Assembly: GCA_016183655.1 (NCBI GenBank)
Contig: JACPEH010000016.1
Location: 182,827 to 246,826, forward strand
DNA: 64,000 nt
Source of the DNA: Rhodocyclales bacterium
GTDB lineage: Bacteria; Pseudomonadota; Gammaproteobacteria; Burkholderiales; Rhodocyclaceae
Direction: 5' to 3'
Shown: in pieces, positions 42,390 to 51,221 of the stretch
Layout of the letters: the number at the start of each line of letters is the position of its first letter
Numbering within the stretch: the first letter of the stretch is position 1
Notes under the pieces: model-generated
What the model was told of the DNA's origin: nothing
What the model saw: the letters and a program-made list of their open reading frames with translations, nothing else
Databases searched by the model: none
Translations under genes and position numbers: made by a program

Positions 42390-43295
42390 ATGTCATCGCG
42401 CTTTACCCATCCCTACCTGCTGCTGACCCTGACCACGCTGTTCTGGTCGGGAAACATGGTCATCGGCCGCGCCATCCGCGGCGACGTACCGCCGATGACG
42501 CTGGCCTTCTGGCGCTGGGCGATCGCGCTCCTGCTGGTGCTGCCGCTGGCGCTGCCGCACCTGCGTACGCAATGGCCGCTGCTGAAGAAGGGCTGGAAAC
42601 CGGTCGTGATCCTCGGCGTGCTCGGCGTCGGCGGCTACAACACGCTAGCCTATGTCGCGCTGCAATACACGGCGGCGACCAACGCCGTGCTGCTCAACTC
42701 CTTCATCCCGATCGCCACCATCGCGCTCTCCTGGCTGTTCCTGAAGAAGCACCTGCAGCGCATGGAAGGCCTCGGCGTCGTCCTCTCCTTCATCGGCGTC
42801 GCCACCATCGTGCTGCGCGGCGACCCGGGCACGCTCGGCGCGCTGAGCCTGAACGTCGGCGACCTGTGGATGCTCGGCGCCGTGCTGATCTGGGCGATCT
42901 ACACGATCGGCCTGCAATGGCGCCCGGCCGGCGTGCACCCGATGCTGCTGCTGGCCGCCTTCACCACCGTCGGCGTCATCGTCCTCGCGCCGGCCTACGC
43001 CTGGGAGCTGGCGCACGACCGGCACATCAACCTGCACTGGGGCTCGTTTACCGCCCTCGTCTATGTCGGCGTGTTCCCCAGCTTCCTCGGCTACATCTTC
43101 TACAACCGCGCGGTCGGCGAAGTCGGCGCCAGCAAGGCCAGCCTGTTCATCCACCTGATGCCGGTGTTCGGCACCCTGCTCTCGGCGATCTTCCTCGCCG
43201 AGGTGCCGCTCTGGTACCACTATGCGGGGATCGCGATGATCTTCGCCGGCATCTGGCTGACCACCGCCACGCAGCCGAAACTCGGGCGCCCATGA
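42390..43295 (+). CDS. EamA/DMT-family transporter
   Basis: This 301-residue membrane protein has ten predicted segments in two EamA repeats (TTLFWSGNMVIGRAIRGDVPP near the start; second repeat at FTALVYVGVFPSFLGYIFYNRAV). It is probably a metabolite exporter. It is divergent from relA with a 43-base gap and overlaps mtfA by four bases (ATGA), forming a short operon with it. Substrate unknown. Confidence 0.92.
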   Translation: MSSRFTHPYLLLTLTTLFWSGNMVIGRAIRGDVPPMTLAFWRWAIALLLVLPLALPHLRTQWPLLKKGWKPVVILGVLGVGGYNTLAYVALQYTAATNAVLLNSFIPIATIALSWLFLKKHLQRMEGLGVVLSFIGVATIVLRGDPGTLGALSLNVGDLWMLGAVLIWAIYTIGLQWRPAGVHPMLLLAAFTTVGVIVLAPAYAWELAHDRHINLHWGSFTALVYVGVFPSFLGYIFYNRAVGEVGASKASLFIHLMPVFGTLLSAIFLAEVPLWYHYAGIAMIFAGIWLTTATQPKLGRP

Positions 43296-44053
43296 TCGGC
43301 CGCTTCGTCTCCCGCCTGTTCGGCAAGCGAACGCCCGCCGAAATTCCCGAAGCGCTGTGGCAGGAAACGCTGTCCCGCCTGCACTTCCTCGACTGGCTGT
43401 CGGCGGACGACAAACGGCGCCTGCGCGACCTCGTCACCCGCTTCCTCGACGAGAAGGAATTCACCGCCACCGGCGGCCTTGAACTCGACGATCGCATGCG
43501 GCTGTCGATCGCCATCCAAGGCTGCGTCCCGATCCTCAACCTGGGCCTCGACTGGTACGCGGGCTGGGTCGGCATCGTCGTCTACCCGGCCGAATTCGTC
43601 ATCCCGCGCAGCATCGTCGACGAGGACGGCGTCGTGCACGAGTACGACGAGGTCGCCGCCGGCGAAGCCTGGGGCGGCGGCCCGCTGCTGATCTCCTGGG
43701 AAGACGTCGAACTGGCTGGCGAGGGCTACAACGTCGTCATTCACGAGTTCGCGCACAAGCTGGACATGCAGAACGGCGAAGCCGACGGCATGCCGCCGCT
43801 GCATTCCGGCATGTCACGCCGCGCCTGGGAAACCGCCCTGCTCGATGCCTACGACGATTTCTGCGCGCGCGTCGATGCCGCCGAGGCGGCCGGCGAGGAA
43901 ACGGCGATCGACCCCTATGCCGCAGAGAATCCCGGCGAATTCTTCGCCGTCATTGCCGAGACCTTCTTCGAGAATCCCCTGCTGCTGCGCGGCGAATACC
44001 CTGTGCTCTACGCCCAGATCGCCGCCTTCTTCCGCATCGACCCGCTCGCCTGA
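43292..44053 (+). CDS. mtfA: MtfA-type metallopeptidase
   Basis: This 253-residue zinc peptidase resembles E. coli MtfA, which binds the Mlc repressor and affects glucose PTS control. The metal site is HEFAHKLD at residues 151-158 (ligands H151 and H155, catalytic E152), with a downstream glutamate in NPGEFFAVIAETFF. The aminotransferase-like text ISWEDVELAG precedes the site, as in the family. Its ATG overlaps the stop of the EamA gene. A role with Mlc is not implied, since many betaproteobacteria lack that system. Confidence 0.92.
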   Translation: MIGRFVSRLFGKRTPAEIPEALWQETLSRLHFLDWLSADDKRRLRDLVTRFLDEKEFTATGGLELDDRMRLSIAIQGCVPILNLGLDWYAGWVGIVVYPAEFVIPRSIVDEDGVVHEYDEVAAGEAWGGGPLLISWEDVELAGEGYNVVIHEFAHKLDMQNGEADGMPPLHSGMSRRAWETALLDAYDDFCARVDAAEAAGEETAIDPYAAENPGEFFAVIAETFFENPLLLRGEYPVLYAQIAAFFRIDPLA

Positions 44054-44138
44054 CTAACTCGCATGTCATCGGCGACGGAGGTGGCATACCCGCGCCCGGA
44101 TCATGCATAATGGGTCAAACTTTAGGCGGGAGGATGCG

Positions 44139-45266
44139 ATGGCGGAACGTCATAAAATCCTGGTCGTCGATGACGACGAACTGATGCGCACGATGATCGG
44201 CGACACGATCGGCGACAGCTACCGAATCACCGGCGTCGGCACCGGCGACGATTGCCTCGCTGCAGCCACCATCGAACGCCCCGACGTGATCCTGCTCGAC
44301 GTCGAGATGCCCGGAATGGACGGCTACGAAACCTGTCGCCTGCTCAAGGCCGATTTCGACCTGTCGGCGATCCCGGTCATCTTCGTTTCCGCCCACGACC
44401 GGATCGAGTCGCGGCTGCGCGGCTACGAGGCCGGCGGCGACGACTACATCGTCAAGCCGATCGACCTCCGTGAAGTGCAGGCCAAGGTTGCCGGACTGCT
44501 GAACAGACTCAGCGAGCGCACGCAGCTCAAGGAATTGGCCAGCTACGCCAGCCAGACCGCGATGACGGCCATGTGCAGCATGAACGAAGTGGGCACCCTG
44601 CTGCAGGCGCTGCAAGCCTTCAACAACTGCACCTCCTACCAGGATCTCGCCGAAACGACGATCGAGGGGATCGCCGCCTACGGGCTCGAAGGCGCCGTCC
44701 AGGTGCGCACGCCGGAGGGCCCGCTGACCCTGGCCTCGCGCGGCGAGGCCAGCCCGCTGGAGGCGTCGGTGATCGGCCACATGTCGGGGATGGAGCGCAT
44801 CGTCCAGTACCGCAACCGGCTCTCGATCACCTATCCGCAGGTGTCGCTGCTCGTCAGCAACATGCCGATCGACGACGCCGACCGCTGCGACCGCCTCCGC
44901 GACCACCTCGCCGTTCTCGTCGAAAGCGCCGACGTGCGGACCGCCGCGCAGATCGCCAATACCAGGACGCGGCGCCGCGGCGAACTGATCGCCGCAGCCG
45001 TACAGCGCATCACCCGGGCGCTGGCGGAAATCGACCACGACCAGCGCTATTCGCGCATCGCCACCGGCATCGCCATCCAGGACCTGACCAAGCAGCTGGA
45101 ACGGGCCTACGTCAGCCTCTCGCTCACCGAAGCGCAGGAAGAGTACATCGCCAGGATATGCAGCGAGGGCGTCACCAAGGTGCTCGACGCACAGCTCGCG
45201 GAAACCGGCCAGCAGGACAAGATGACGGCCATCGTCCGCGAACTTGAGGAAATGCTGACGCTGTAG
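44139..45266 (+). CDS. Response regulator with uncharacterised C-terminal domain
   Basis: This 375-residue protein has an N-terminal receiver (residues 1-125) with the phospho-acceptor D54 in LLDVEMPG and conserved lysine in DDYIVKPID. The remaining 250 residues hold no DNA-binding, GGDEF, EAL or HD domain that I recognise. They are helical, with a central segment (GLEGAVQVRTPEGPLTLAS) that looks GAF-like and a C-terminal coiled-coil-like stretch ending LEEMLTL. The ATG follows GGGAGG by 5 bases. It stands alone between mtfA and a tRNA operon. No partner kinase is adjacent; the hybrid kinase at 23373 is one orphan candidate. Confidence 0.88.
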   Translation: MAERHKILVVDDDELMRTMIGDTIGDSYRITGVGTGDDCLAAATIERPDVILLDVEMPGMDGYETCRLLKADFDLSAIPVIFVSAHDRIESRLRGYEAGGDDYIVKPIDLREVQAKVAGLLNRLSERTQLKELASYASQTAMTAMCSMNEVGTLLQALQAFNNCTSYQDLAETTIEGIAAYGLEGAVQVRTPEGPLTLASRGEASPLEASVIGHMSGMERIVQYRNRLSITYPQVSLLVSNMPIDDADRCDRLRDHLAVLVESADVRTAAQIANTRTRRRGELIAAAVQRITRALAEIDHDQRYSRIATGIAIQDLTKQLERAYVSLSLTEAQEEYIARICSEGVTKVLDAQLAETGQQDKMTAIVRELEEMLTL

Positions 45267-45300
45267 CCGGCAACGCCGGAACGGACGGCGCGAAACAGGC

Positions 45301-45329
45301 TTTACAAGCCCGCAACTACTCCCTATAAT
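45301..45329 (+). promoter_or_regulatory. Promoter of the tRNA operon
   Basis: TTTACA (45301-45306) and a perfect TATAAT (45324-45329) are 17 bases apart. The predicted start is near 45336, about a dozen bases before tRNA-Ala. Confidence 0.85.
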
Positions 45330-45347
45330 GCGCAGCTTCTTTCGGGC

Positions 45348-45423
<76 letters not shown>

Positions 45424-45459
45424 ACGCGAAAGAAGAAAGCAGTAACGGTTTGACGATCT

Positions 45460-45536
45460 GTCCCCATCGTCTAGAGGCCTAGGACACCGGCCTGTCACGC
45501 CGGGGGTCGCGGGTTCGAGTCCCGTCCACTCCGCCA
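45460..45536 (+). tRNA. Chimeric tRNA: Glu-like 5' half, Asp (GTC) 3' half
   Basis: The anticodon arm (CCGGC CTGTCAC GCCGG), variable loop, T arm and 3' acceptor strand (CCACTCC-G-CCA) are those of tRNA-Asp(GTC). The first 25 or so bases (GTCCCCATCGTCTAGAGGCC and on) are those of bacterial tRNA-Glu(TTC). As a result the 5' acceptor strand GTCCCCA cannot pair with the 3' strand CCACTCC, which needs GGAGTGG. The gene as read should not fold into a functional tRNA. The likely cause is a deletion between adjacent tRNA-Glu and tRNA-Asp genes at their shared ACACCG/ATACCG region, either real or an assembly collapse. Confidence 0.85.
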
Positions 45537-45542
45537 CAAGAC

Positions 45543-45575
45543 AAAACGCCCAGCACCTGCTGGGCGTTTTTCTTT
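45543..45575 (+). terminator. Terminator after the tRNA genes
   Basis: The stem ACGCCCAGCA / TGCTGGGCGT-like (AACGCCCAGCA, loop CCT, GCTGGGCGTT) ends in a T-run. It lies 7 bases past the second tRNA. Confidence 0.93.
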
Positions 45576-45596
45576 CCACTGCCGCCACCGGCACAC

Positions 45597-46502
45597 TCAC
45601 GTCGCCAACAGGAATTCCTTCACGACGGCGATCTGCGGCTCGTCGAGGAACATCGGGGCATGCCCGACGCCGGGGATCTCGGCGAGGCGCGCGCGCGGAC
45701 CGCGCAGGCCCATCGCCGCATGCGTCTCCGCCGTCAGCAGGTCGGATTCGGCGCCGCGCACGACCAGCGTCGGACAACGGATGCCCTCGTAGATCGGCCA
45801 CAGGTCCACCGCCTGGTGCAGCAGGAAGGCCTGGCGGAAAGGCTCGCCGATCGCCGGGTCGTAGACCATCCCCCACTTGCCGTCGTCGCCGCGGCGGATG
45901 CTCGACTCGGTCAGCTGCCGCCACTGCGCATCGCTCAGCGCGCCGAACGGCGCGCTGACCAAGCGGATGTAGCGCTCCGCTTCCTCGACCGAGGCGAAGC
46001 GCGGCGCCTTGCCGACGTAGTCGCCGATCCGCTGCAGCGACTCGGGCGTGATCACCGGCCCGACGTCGTTCAGCACCAGCCGGCTGATCGGCGACTTCTC
46101 CTGGCCGGCGATGATCATGCCGATCAGCCCGCCCATCGAGGTGCCGACCCAATGCACCTCTTCCACGTCGAGGCGGGCCAGCAGCACCATCATGTCGGCC
46201 ACGTACTGTGGGAAGCCGTAGCCGGCGCCATTCTTCAGCCAGTCGCTGCGGCCGCGGCCGACCACGTCCGGGCAGACGACGCGATAGTGCGGCGCCAGCG
46301 CCGCCGCCAGCGCGTCGAAGTCGCGGCAGTTGCGGGTCAGCCCATGCACGCAGACCAGCACGCGCGGATTGTCGCGCTCGCCCCACTCCGTATAGGCCAT
46401 CCGGTGCAGGCCGGAGGCCGACGCGCAGAGCACGTCCTTTGCGGCAAAAGCGGCGGCGGGGGCGCCGGAAAACCAGCGGGACAAGTTAGCAAGAATATTC
46501 AT
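45597..46502 (-). CDS. Alpha/beta-fold hydrolase
   Basis: This 301-residue protein has the alpha/beta-hydrolase pattern: oxyanion-hole HGLTRNCRDF near residue 54, nucleophile S122 in GTSMGG, acid in RGAESDLL and catalytic His in GVGHAPMF. It has no signal peptide; a hydrophobic, alanine-rich N-terminus is probably part of the fold. It could be an esterase or C-C hydrolase; its neighbours give no substrate clue. It converges with the tRNA operon and is divergent from the two-partner secretion genes across a 255-base gap. Confidence 0.9.
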   Translation of the reverse strand: MNILANLSRWFSGAPAAAFAAKDVLCASASGLHRMAYTEWGERDNPRVLVCVHGLTRNCRDFDALAAALAPHYRVVCPDVVGRGRSDWLKNGAGYGFPQYVADMMVLLARLDVEEVHWVGTSMGGLIGMIIAGQEKSPISRLVLNDVGPVITPESLQRIGDYVGKAPRFASVEEAERYIRLVSAPFGALSDAQWRQLTESSIRRGDDGKWGMVYDPAIGEPFRQAFLLHQAVDLWPIYEGIRCPTLVVRGAESDLLTAETHAAMGLRGPRARLAEIPGVGHAPMFLDEPQIAVVKEFLLAT

Positions 46503-46757
46503 ATCGTCTTTCTCGTAGGGCTCCCGCGCAGTCTAGCATCCGCCGCAACGCCTCCCCCGCCGGCCGACGGCATGGGTACAGCGCCTCCCACTTCCCGGAA
46601 GATCGCCGGTCATTTCCAGAGCGCGGGAAAAACCGGGGCGGAGCGATGGTCGCACACCATTGTTTTCATTGATATTAAATATGGCATCGGTATTGCTTGA
46701 CGGGTTTATTGCTGCCCGATGAAACACAGGGAGCGGGCATAAAAACAACAGGCAACC

Positions 46758-48299
46758 ATGAACCACAAGAACTTGCTTTCGATTCCGATGCTGCTGCCAG
46801 CGCTGCTGGCGCAGGGCGTCCCGCTACAGGCGAACGCGACATCCTTCCCGGTTTCCCGCTTCGTCATCGAGGGCAACACCCTGCTCGCCACCGAGCGGCT
46901 CGCGCCGCAGCTGGATCCGCTGCGCGGCGAGACGCGGACACTCGACGACCTGCTCGAAGCCAGGAAGCGCATCGAAAGCGCCTACCGCGAAGCCGGCTAC
47001 GGCCTGGTCAGCATCGGCCTGCCGCGCACGATCGACGCCGACGGCACGGTGCGGCTGCAGGTCCGCGAGCTGCCGCTCGATGCCGTCGTGATCACGCCGG
47101 AAACGCCTGCAGGCGATCCGGATCGCTACCGCAACGCGCTGCCCAGCCTGCGCGAGGGCGAAAGCCCCAACCTGCTCCGGCTGTCGCGCGAACTCAGCCT
47201 GGCCAACGAGAACCCGAGCCACGGCCTCACCGTCGATTTCGCGCAGAGGGACGACGGCATCGTCGCCGAAGTCCGCGTCGAGGAAAGTTCGCCGCTGAAG
47301 CTGTCGCTGACGATCGACAACACCGGCACGCCGGAGACCGGGCGCACCCGCACCGGCCTGATCGTCCAGCACGCCAACGTGTTCGGCCTCGACCACCAGG
47401 CGACACTGGCCTACACGACCTCGCCGGAGAAGGCCGACAAGGTCAGCATCGCCGCCCTCTTCTACCGGATACCGCTGCCTGCACTCGGCGACAGCCTGGT
47501 GTTTTCCGCCAACTATTCCGATGTCGATTCCGGCCGCGTCGCCGACCTGTTCAATATCTCCGGACAGGGCTACGGCGCCGGCGCCCACTACATCCACAAC
47601 CTGACGCGCAGCGCCGAGCGGCGGGCGTCGCTGGACATCGGCGTGGACCGCCGGGTCTATCGCGACATCGTCGACTTCTCCGGAACCGACATCGGCACCC
47701 AGGTGACGACGCGGCCGCTGTCCCTCCAGTTCAGCACCGGCGGGCGCATCGGCAAGCATAGCTATGCGGCGACGCTGGGCGGCGCACGCAACCTTCCCGG
47801 CGGCGACAAGAACGACGACGCGGCCTACGCCGCCGCCCGTTCCGGCGCCTCGGCCGACTGGCGCGTGCTGCGCGCCTCGCTGCACTGGTCGTACCTGTTC
47901 GGCAACGCCAGCCTGCTCTCGCTGCGCGGCGAGATGCAGCACACGCGCGACCCGCTGATCTCCGGCGAGCAGTTCGGCGTCGGCGGAGCTCGCTCGGTAC
48001 GCGGATTGAAGGAGCGCGAAATCTCCGGCGACCGCGGCTGGCTGACGACGGCCGAATGGCTCAGTCCGCCGTTGCGGGAACACCACCGGCTGGCGCTGTT
48101 CGCCGATGCCGGCCACGTCAACCGCCTCGAATCGCCGGGAACGCCGGACGAACGGGCGGCGAGCGTCGGCCTCGGCTGGCGCATCAGCGGCTGGAAGGGT
48201 TTCAGCCTCAACGTCGATTTCGCCCGCGTCGTGCATGGCGCGGGCAATACGGAAAAGGGCGACCACCGCGGACACCTGTTCGCCATGTGGTCGCTGTAG
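46758..48299 (+). CDS. TpsB outer-membrane transporter (ShlB/FhaC/HecB family)
   Basis: This 513-residue protein is the outer-membrane pore of a two-partner secretion system. After a signal peptide (cleaved near residue 28) come two POTRA-like domains (about 29-180; PVSRFVIEGNTLLAT) and a 16-strand barrel containing the loop-6 motif VRGL in GGARSVRGLKERE. It would recognise and export the exoprotein encoded just downstream (48 bases). The start follows a weak GGCA site. The upstream 255-base gap is AT-richer than its surroundings and should hold the promoter; I could not fix it. Confidence 0.92.
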   Translation: MNHKNLLSIPMLLPALLAQGVPLQANATSFPVSRFVIEGNTLLATERLAPQLDPLRGETRTLDDLLEARKRIESAYREAGYGLVSIGLPRTIDADGTVRLQVRELPLDAVVITPETPAGDPDRYRNALPSLREGESPNLLRLSRELSLANENPSHGLTVDFAQRDDGIVAEVRVEESSPLKLSLTIDNTGTPETGRTRTGLIVQHANVFGLDHQATLAYTTSPEKADKVSIAALFYRIPLPALGDSLVFSANYSDVDSGRVADLFNISGQGYGAGAHYIHNLTRSAERRASLDIGVDRRVYRDIVDFSGTDIGTQVTTRPLSLQFSTGGRIGKHSYAATLGGARNLPGGDKNDDAAYAAARSGASADWRVLRASLHWSYLFGNASLLSLRGEMQHTRDPLISGEQFGVGGARSVRGLKEREISGDRGWLTTAEWLSPPLREHHRLALFADAGHVNRLESPGTPDERAASVGLGWRISGWKGFSLNVDFARVVHGAGNTEKGDHRGHLFAMWSL

Positions 48300-48347
48300 G
48301 CCGCCAGAGCGTCAGGAATTCGAACAAAGCCAACAAGGGAGCCAACC

Positions 48348-51203
48348 ATGAAGCGCGCATCGCTCGCATCCCCCAGCCGCCCCGCCTTTCGCCGGGCCCT
48401 CCTCTCGCTGATCGTTTCCGCGTTGCCGGCGATCGTCGTCGCCGCGCCGGCTGCCGGCACGCTGCCGGCGGGGGCGACGGTGATCAACGGCACGGTGACG
48501 ATGTCGAATCCGGCGACCAACCAGCTGCAGGTCACCAACACGCCGGGCGCGATCATCAACTGGAACAGCTTCTCGATCGGCTCCGCCGCGCTCGTCAATT
48601 TCCAGCAGCAAAGCGCCGCCAGCGCCGTGCTCAACCGCGTCACCGGCAGCGGCGGCTCGGAGATCTACGGCCAGCTGTCGTCGAACGGCCGCGTCTTCCT
48701 GATCAATACCAACGGCATCCTCTTCGGCGCCGGCTCGCGCGTCGACGTCAGCGGGCTGATCGCCTCGACCCGCGACATTTCCAACGCCAACTTCCTCGCC
48801 GGCAACTACCTGTTCGAGGGCAGCGGCAGCGGCAACATCGCGCTCGACAACGATGCCGTGATACGCACCTCGACTGCCGGCGGCGGCCAGGTCTGGCTGT
48901 TCGCCAATCGCATCGACACCGCGGCCGGCAGCAGCATCCGGACGCCGCAGGGGCAGACCGTGCTCGCCGCCGGCGACCGCGTGACGGTCGGCGACAACGG
49001 CTCCGGCTACATGAGCTTCTCGGTCGATGCCCGCACCGGCCAGTCGATCGAGCACCTCGGCGAGATCGCCGCCGAACGCGGCGCCGCCGGGCTGTTCGCC
49101 GACAGCATCGTCATCGGCGGCAAGGTCGACGTCTCGATGTTCGGCACCGCGCACGACGGCTACGGCCCGGCCGGGATGATCCACGTCGCCGCCGGCAACG
49201 ACGTCACGCTGCGCGACGGCGCCCGGCTGGACGCCTCCGGCGGCACCAACGGCAGCGGCGGCCGCATCAACATCGAGGCCGGCAACCGGGTCAGCATCGC
49301 GCGCGGCGCCGACGTCTCGGCCGACGGCGGCAGCTTCGGCACCGCCGGCGGGCGCATCGACATCGCCGGCAACGAAGTGCTGATCGAACCGGGCGCCGGC
49401 GGCATCACCGCAGTGCATGCCGCCGGCCGGAGCGCCGGCCTCGACGGCGTCGTGAACATCGTCCGCCGCGCCGCGGTCGCCGGTGCGATCAGCAGCTACC
49501 TGCCGGTATCGACCACCGGCGGTGCCGATTTCTACCCCTCCGTCGCCTTCCTCGACGACGGCGGCTTCATCGCCGTCTGGATGGAACAGAACGCCCCGGC
49601 CGGGACCATCTGGAACGTCGACTACTCGACCATCTACGCCCGCCGCTTCAACGCCGCCGGCCAGCCGGTGGGCATGCCCTTCCAGATTTCCGCGGTCAGC
49701 AACTACCAGTACGACCCGAAGGTGATCGGCCTCGACGGTGGCGGCTTCTTCGTCGTCTGGGCCTATAAGGAGGCCCGCCCGGCCTCCGGCACGCTCGGCT
49801 GGGAGCCGCACCTCGGCAAGCTCTGGGGGCGCGCCTTCGACGCCAGCGGCGCCCCGCTCGGCAGCGAGTTCCGGATCAGCAACGACTACGGCGAAAGCGA
49901 CGCGGCGCGCATCGTCCAGCTCGCCGGCGGCAACTTCATCGTCACCTGGAACAACGAGACCTCGAACTATCCGCAACCGCTGGTCGTCGGCAAGCGCGGC
50001 CAGCTGTTCGACGCTGCCGGCACGCCGACCGGCAGTGCCTTCAACTTGCTGCCGGCGGCAACGGCGAACGGCGCCATGTCGCCATCGCTGTCGTACATCG
50101 TTCCGGTCGGCGACGGCGGCTTCGCCGAGGTCTATCAGCGCAACATCGTCGACAGCTACGGCTGGCCGGTGACGTCGAAGGTCTTCGTCCAGCGCTACAG
50201 CAACACCGGGACCGCCATCGGCACCGAGGTCGCGCTGAGCAGCGTCCACAGCAAATTCTTCCTCGAAAGCGCGACGACGCTGGCCGGGGGCGACATCGTC
50301 ATCACCCTGCGCACGCAGGACCCGACCACCTCCGCCTACAAGCTCCATTACGGCATCTACGGCGCCGACGGCACCGCCAAGCGGGCCGACCAGTCGCTCG
50401 ACGTTGCCGGGAACAACTCCTACAGCCGGCTGACCGCGCTCGCCGACGGCGGCTTTGCTGCGTTGTGGAAGCATTCGGAAACCGCCGGCGGCACCAACAC
50501 CGACACCTTCACCCGACGCTTCGCCGCCGACGGTACGCCGCTCGAAACCGTGCGCGCGCTGACCGGCATCCCGCAGGTGACCGGCATCGACCAGACCACG
50601 ATCGCCGCCGGCAGCGACGGGCGCTACCTGACGGCATGGAGCGAGAACGCCCAGGTCTCCGGCGGCTACACCGCCTACGAGATTCGCGCCGGGCTGGTCA
50701 CGCCGGTGGCGACGGCGCCGGCCGCCAGCGCCCCGGTCAATGGCCTGCTGGCCGGCACCGCCGGTTACGCCACCCGGCCCGGGCTGGCGAACGGCGTACT
50801 CGACGCGCCAGCCCCGCCGCCACCGCCGCCGGCTATCGAAACGCCGCCGGTCGTTGAATTGCCGCTTGCCGAAACGCCGCCGCCGGTCGTCGTGGTGCCA
50901 CCGACGAATCCGCCCGTCGTCATTGCACCGCCCGTCGAACCTGGCCGGCGCCTGCCAAACGAGGTCACCGAATCACGGCACAACGAGGTTCGCATCGTGA
51001 CGCCGACCGGGCAGACCGACTTCATCTTCCCCGGACAGTCGCGCATCTTCAGCGAGAGCATGGAGGTCCGTCCGGTCCTCGACGCCCAGGGCAAGGTGGT
51101 ACGCTACGAAGTGGAGAGTCGGGCGAAGCCGGAGCGCGGCGACGAGCGCCGCGATGCGCCGCCGGCAAAGAACGACGACGAGGATCGCCGCGCCCGCCAA
51201 TAG
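48348..51203 (+). CDS. TpsA-type exoprotein with TPS domain and propeller-like repeats
   Basis: This is a 951-residue secreted protein. A signal peptide (about 1-32) is followed by a TPS/haemagglutination N-terminal domain (about 38-270) with the typical start ATVINGTVTMSN, LTVTNTPGAIINWNSF-type text and INTNGILFGAGSRVDV. This part should be the secretion signal read by the TpsB upstream. From about 395 to 790 there are seven imperfect repeats of about 55-62 residues (GGF-hydrophobic-W... RF-A-G-PLG), which looks like a seven-bladed beta-propeller. A proline-rich linker (about 815-860) and a charged tail follow. It is far shorter than FhaB-type adhesins. Adhesin or environmental binding role is inferred. 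AGGGAG precedes the ATG. Confidence 0.88.
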   Translation: MKRASLASPSRPAFRRALLSLIVSALPAIVVAAPAAGTLPAGATVINGTVTMSNPATNQLQVTNTPGAIINWNSFSIGSAALVNFQQQSAASAVLNRVTGSGGSEIYGQLSSNGRVFLINTNGILFGAGSRVDVSGLIASTRDISNANFLAGNYLFEGSGSGNIALDNDAVIRTSTAGGGQVWLFANRIDTAAGSSIRTPQGQTVLAAGDRVTVGDNGSGYMSFSVDARTGQSIEHLGEIAAERGAAGLFADSIVIGGKVDVSMFGTAHDGYGPAGMIHVAAGNDVTLRDGARLDASGGTNGSGGRINIEAGNRVSIARGADVSADGGSFGTAGGRIDIAGNEVLIEPGAGGITAVHAAGRSAGLDGVVNIVRRAAVAGAISSYLPVSTTGGADFYPSVAFLDDGGFIAVWMEQNAPAGTIWNVDYSTIYARRFNAAGQPVGMPFQISAVSNYQYDPKVIGLDGGGFFVVWAYKEARPASGTLGWEPHLGKLWGRAFDASGAPLGSEFRISNDYGESDAARIVQLAGGNFIVTWNNETSNYPQPLVVGKRGQLFDAAGTPTGSAFNLLPAATANGAMSPSLSYIVPVGDGGFAEVYQRNIVDSYGWPVTSKVFVQRYSNTGTAIGTEVALSSVHSKFFLESATTLAGGDIVITLRTQDPTTSAYKLHYGIYGADGTAKRADQSLDVAGNNSYSRLTALADGGFAALWKHSETAGGTNTDTFTRRFAADGTPLETVRALTGIPQVTGIDQTTIAAGSDGRYLTAWSENAQVSGGYTAYEIRAGLVTPVATAPAASAPVNGLLAGTAGYATRPGLANGVLDAPAPPPPPPAIETPPVVELPLAETPPPVVVVPPTNPPVVIAPPVEPGRRLPNEVTESRHNEVRIVTPTGQTDFIFPGQSRIFSESMEVRPVLDAQGKVVRYEVESRAKPERGDERRDAPPAKNDDEDRRARQ

Positions 51204-51221
51204 CGCGGCGGAAGGCACGCC

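Noticed and set aside
45460..45536. Intact tRNA-Glu or intact tRNA-Asp
   Set aside because: The anticodon and 3' half are Asp and the 5' half is Glu; the acceptor strands do not pair, so neither simple call is right.
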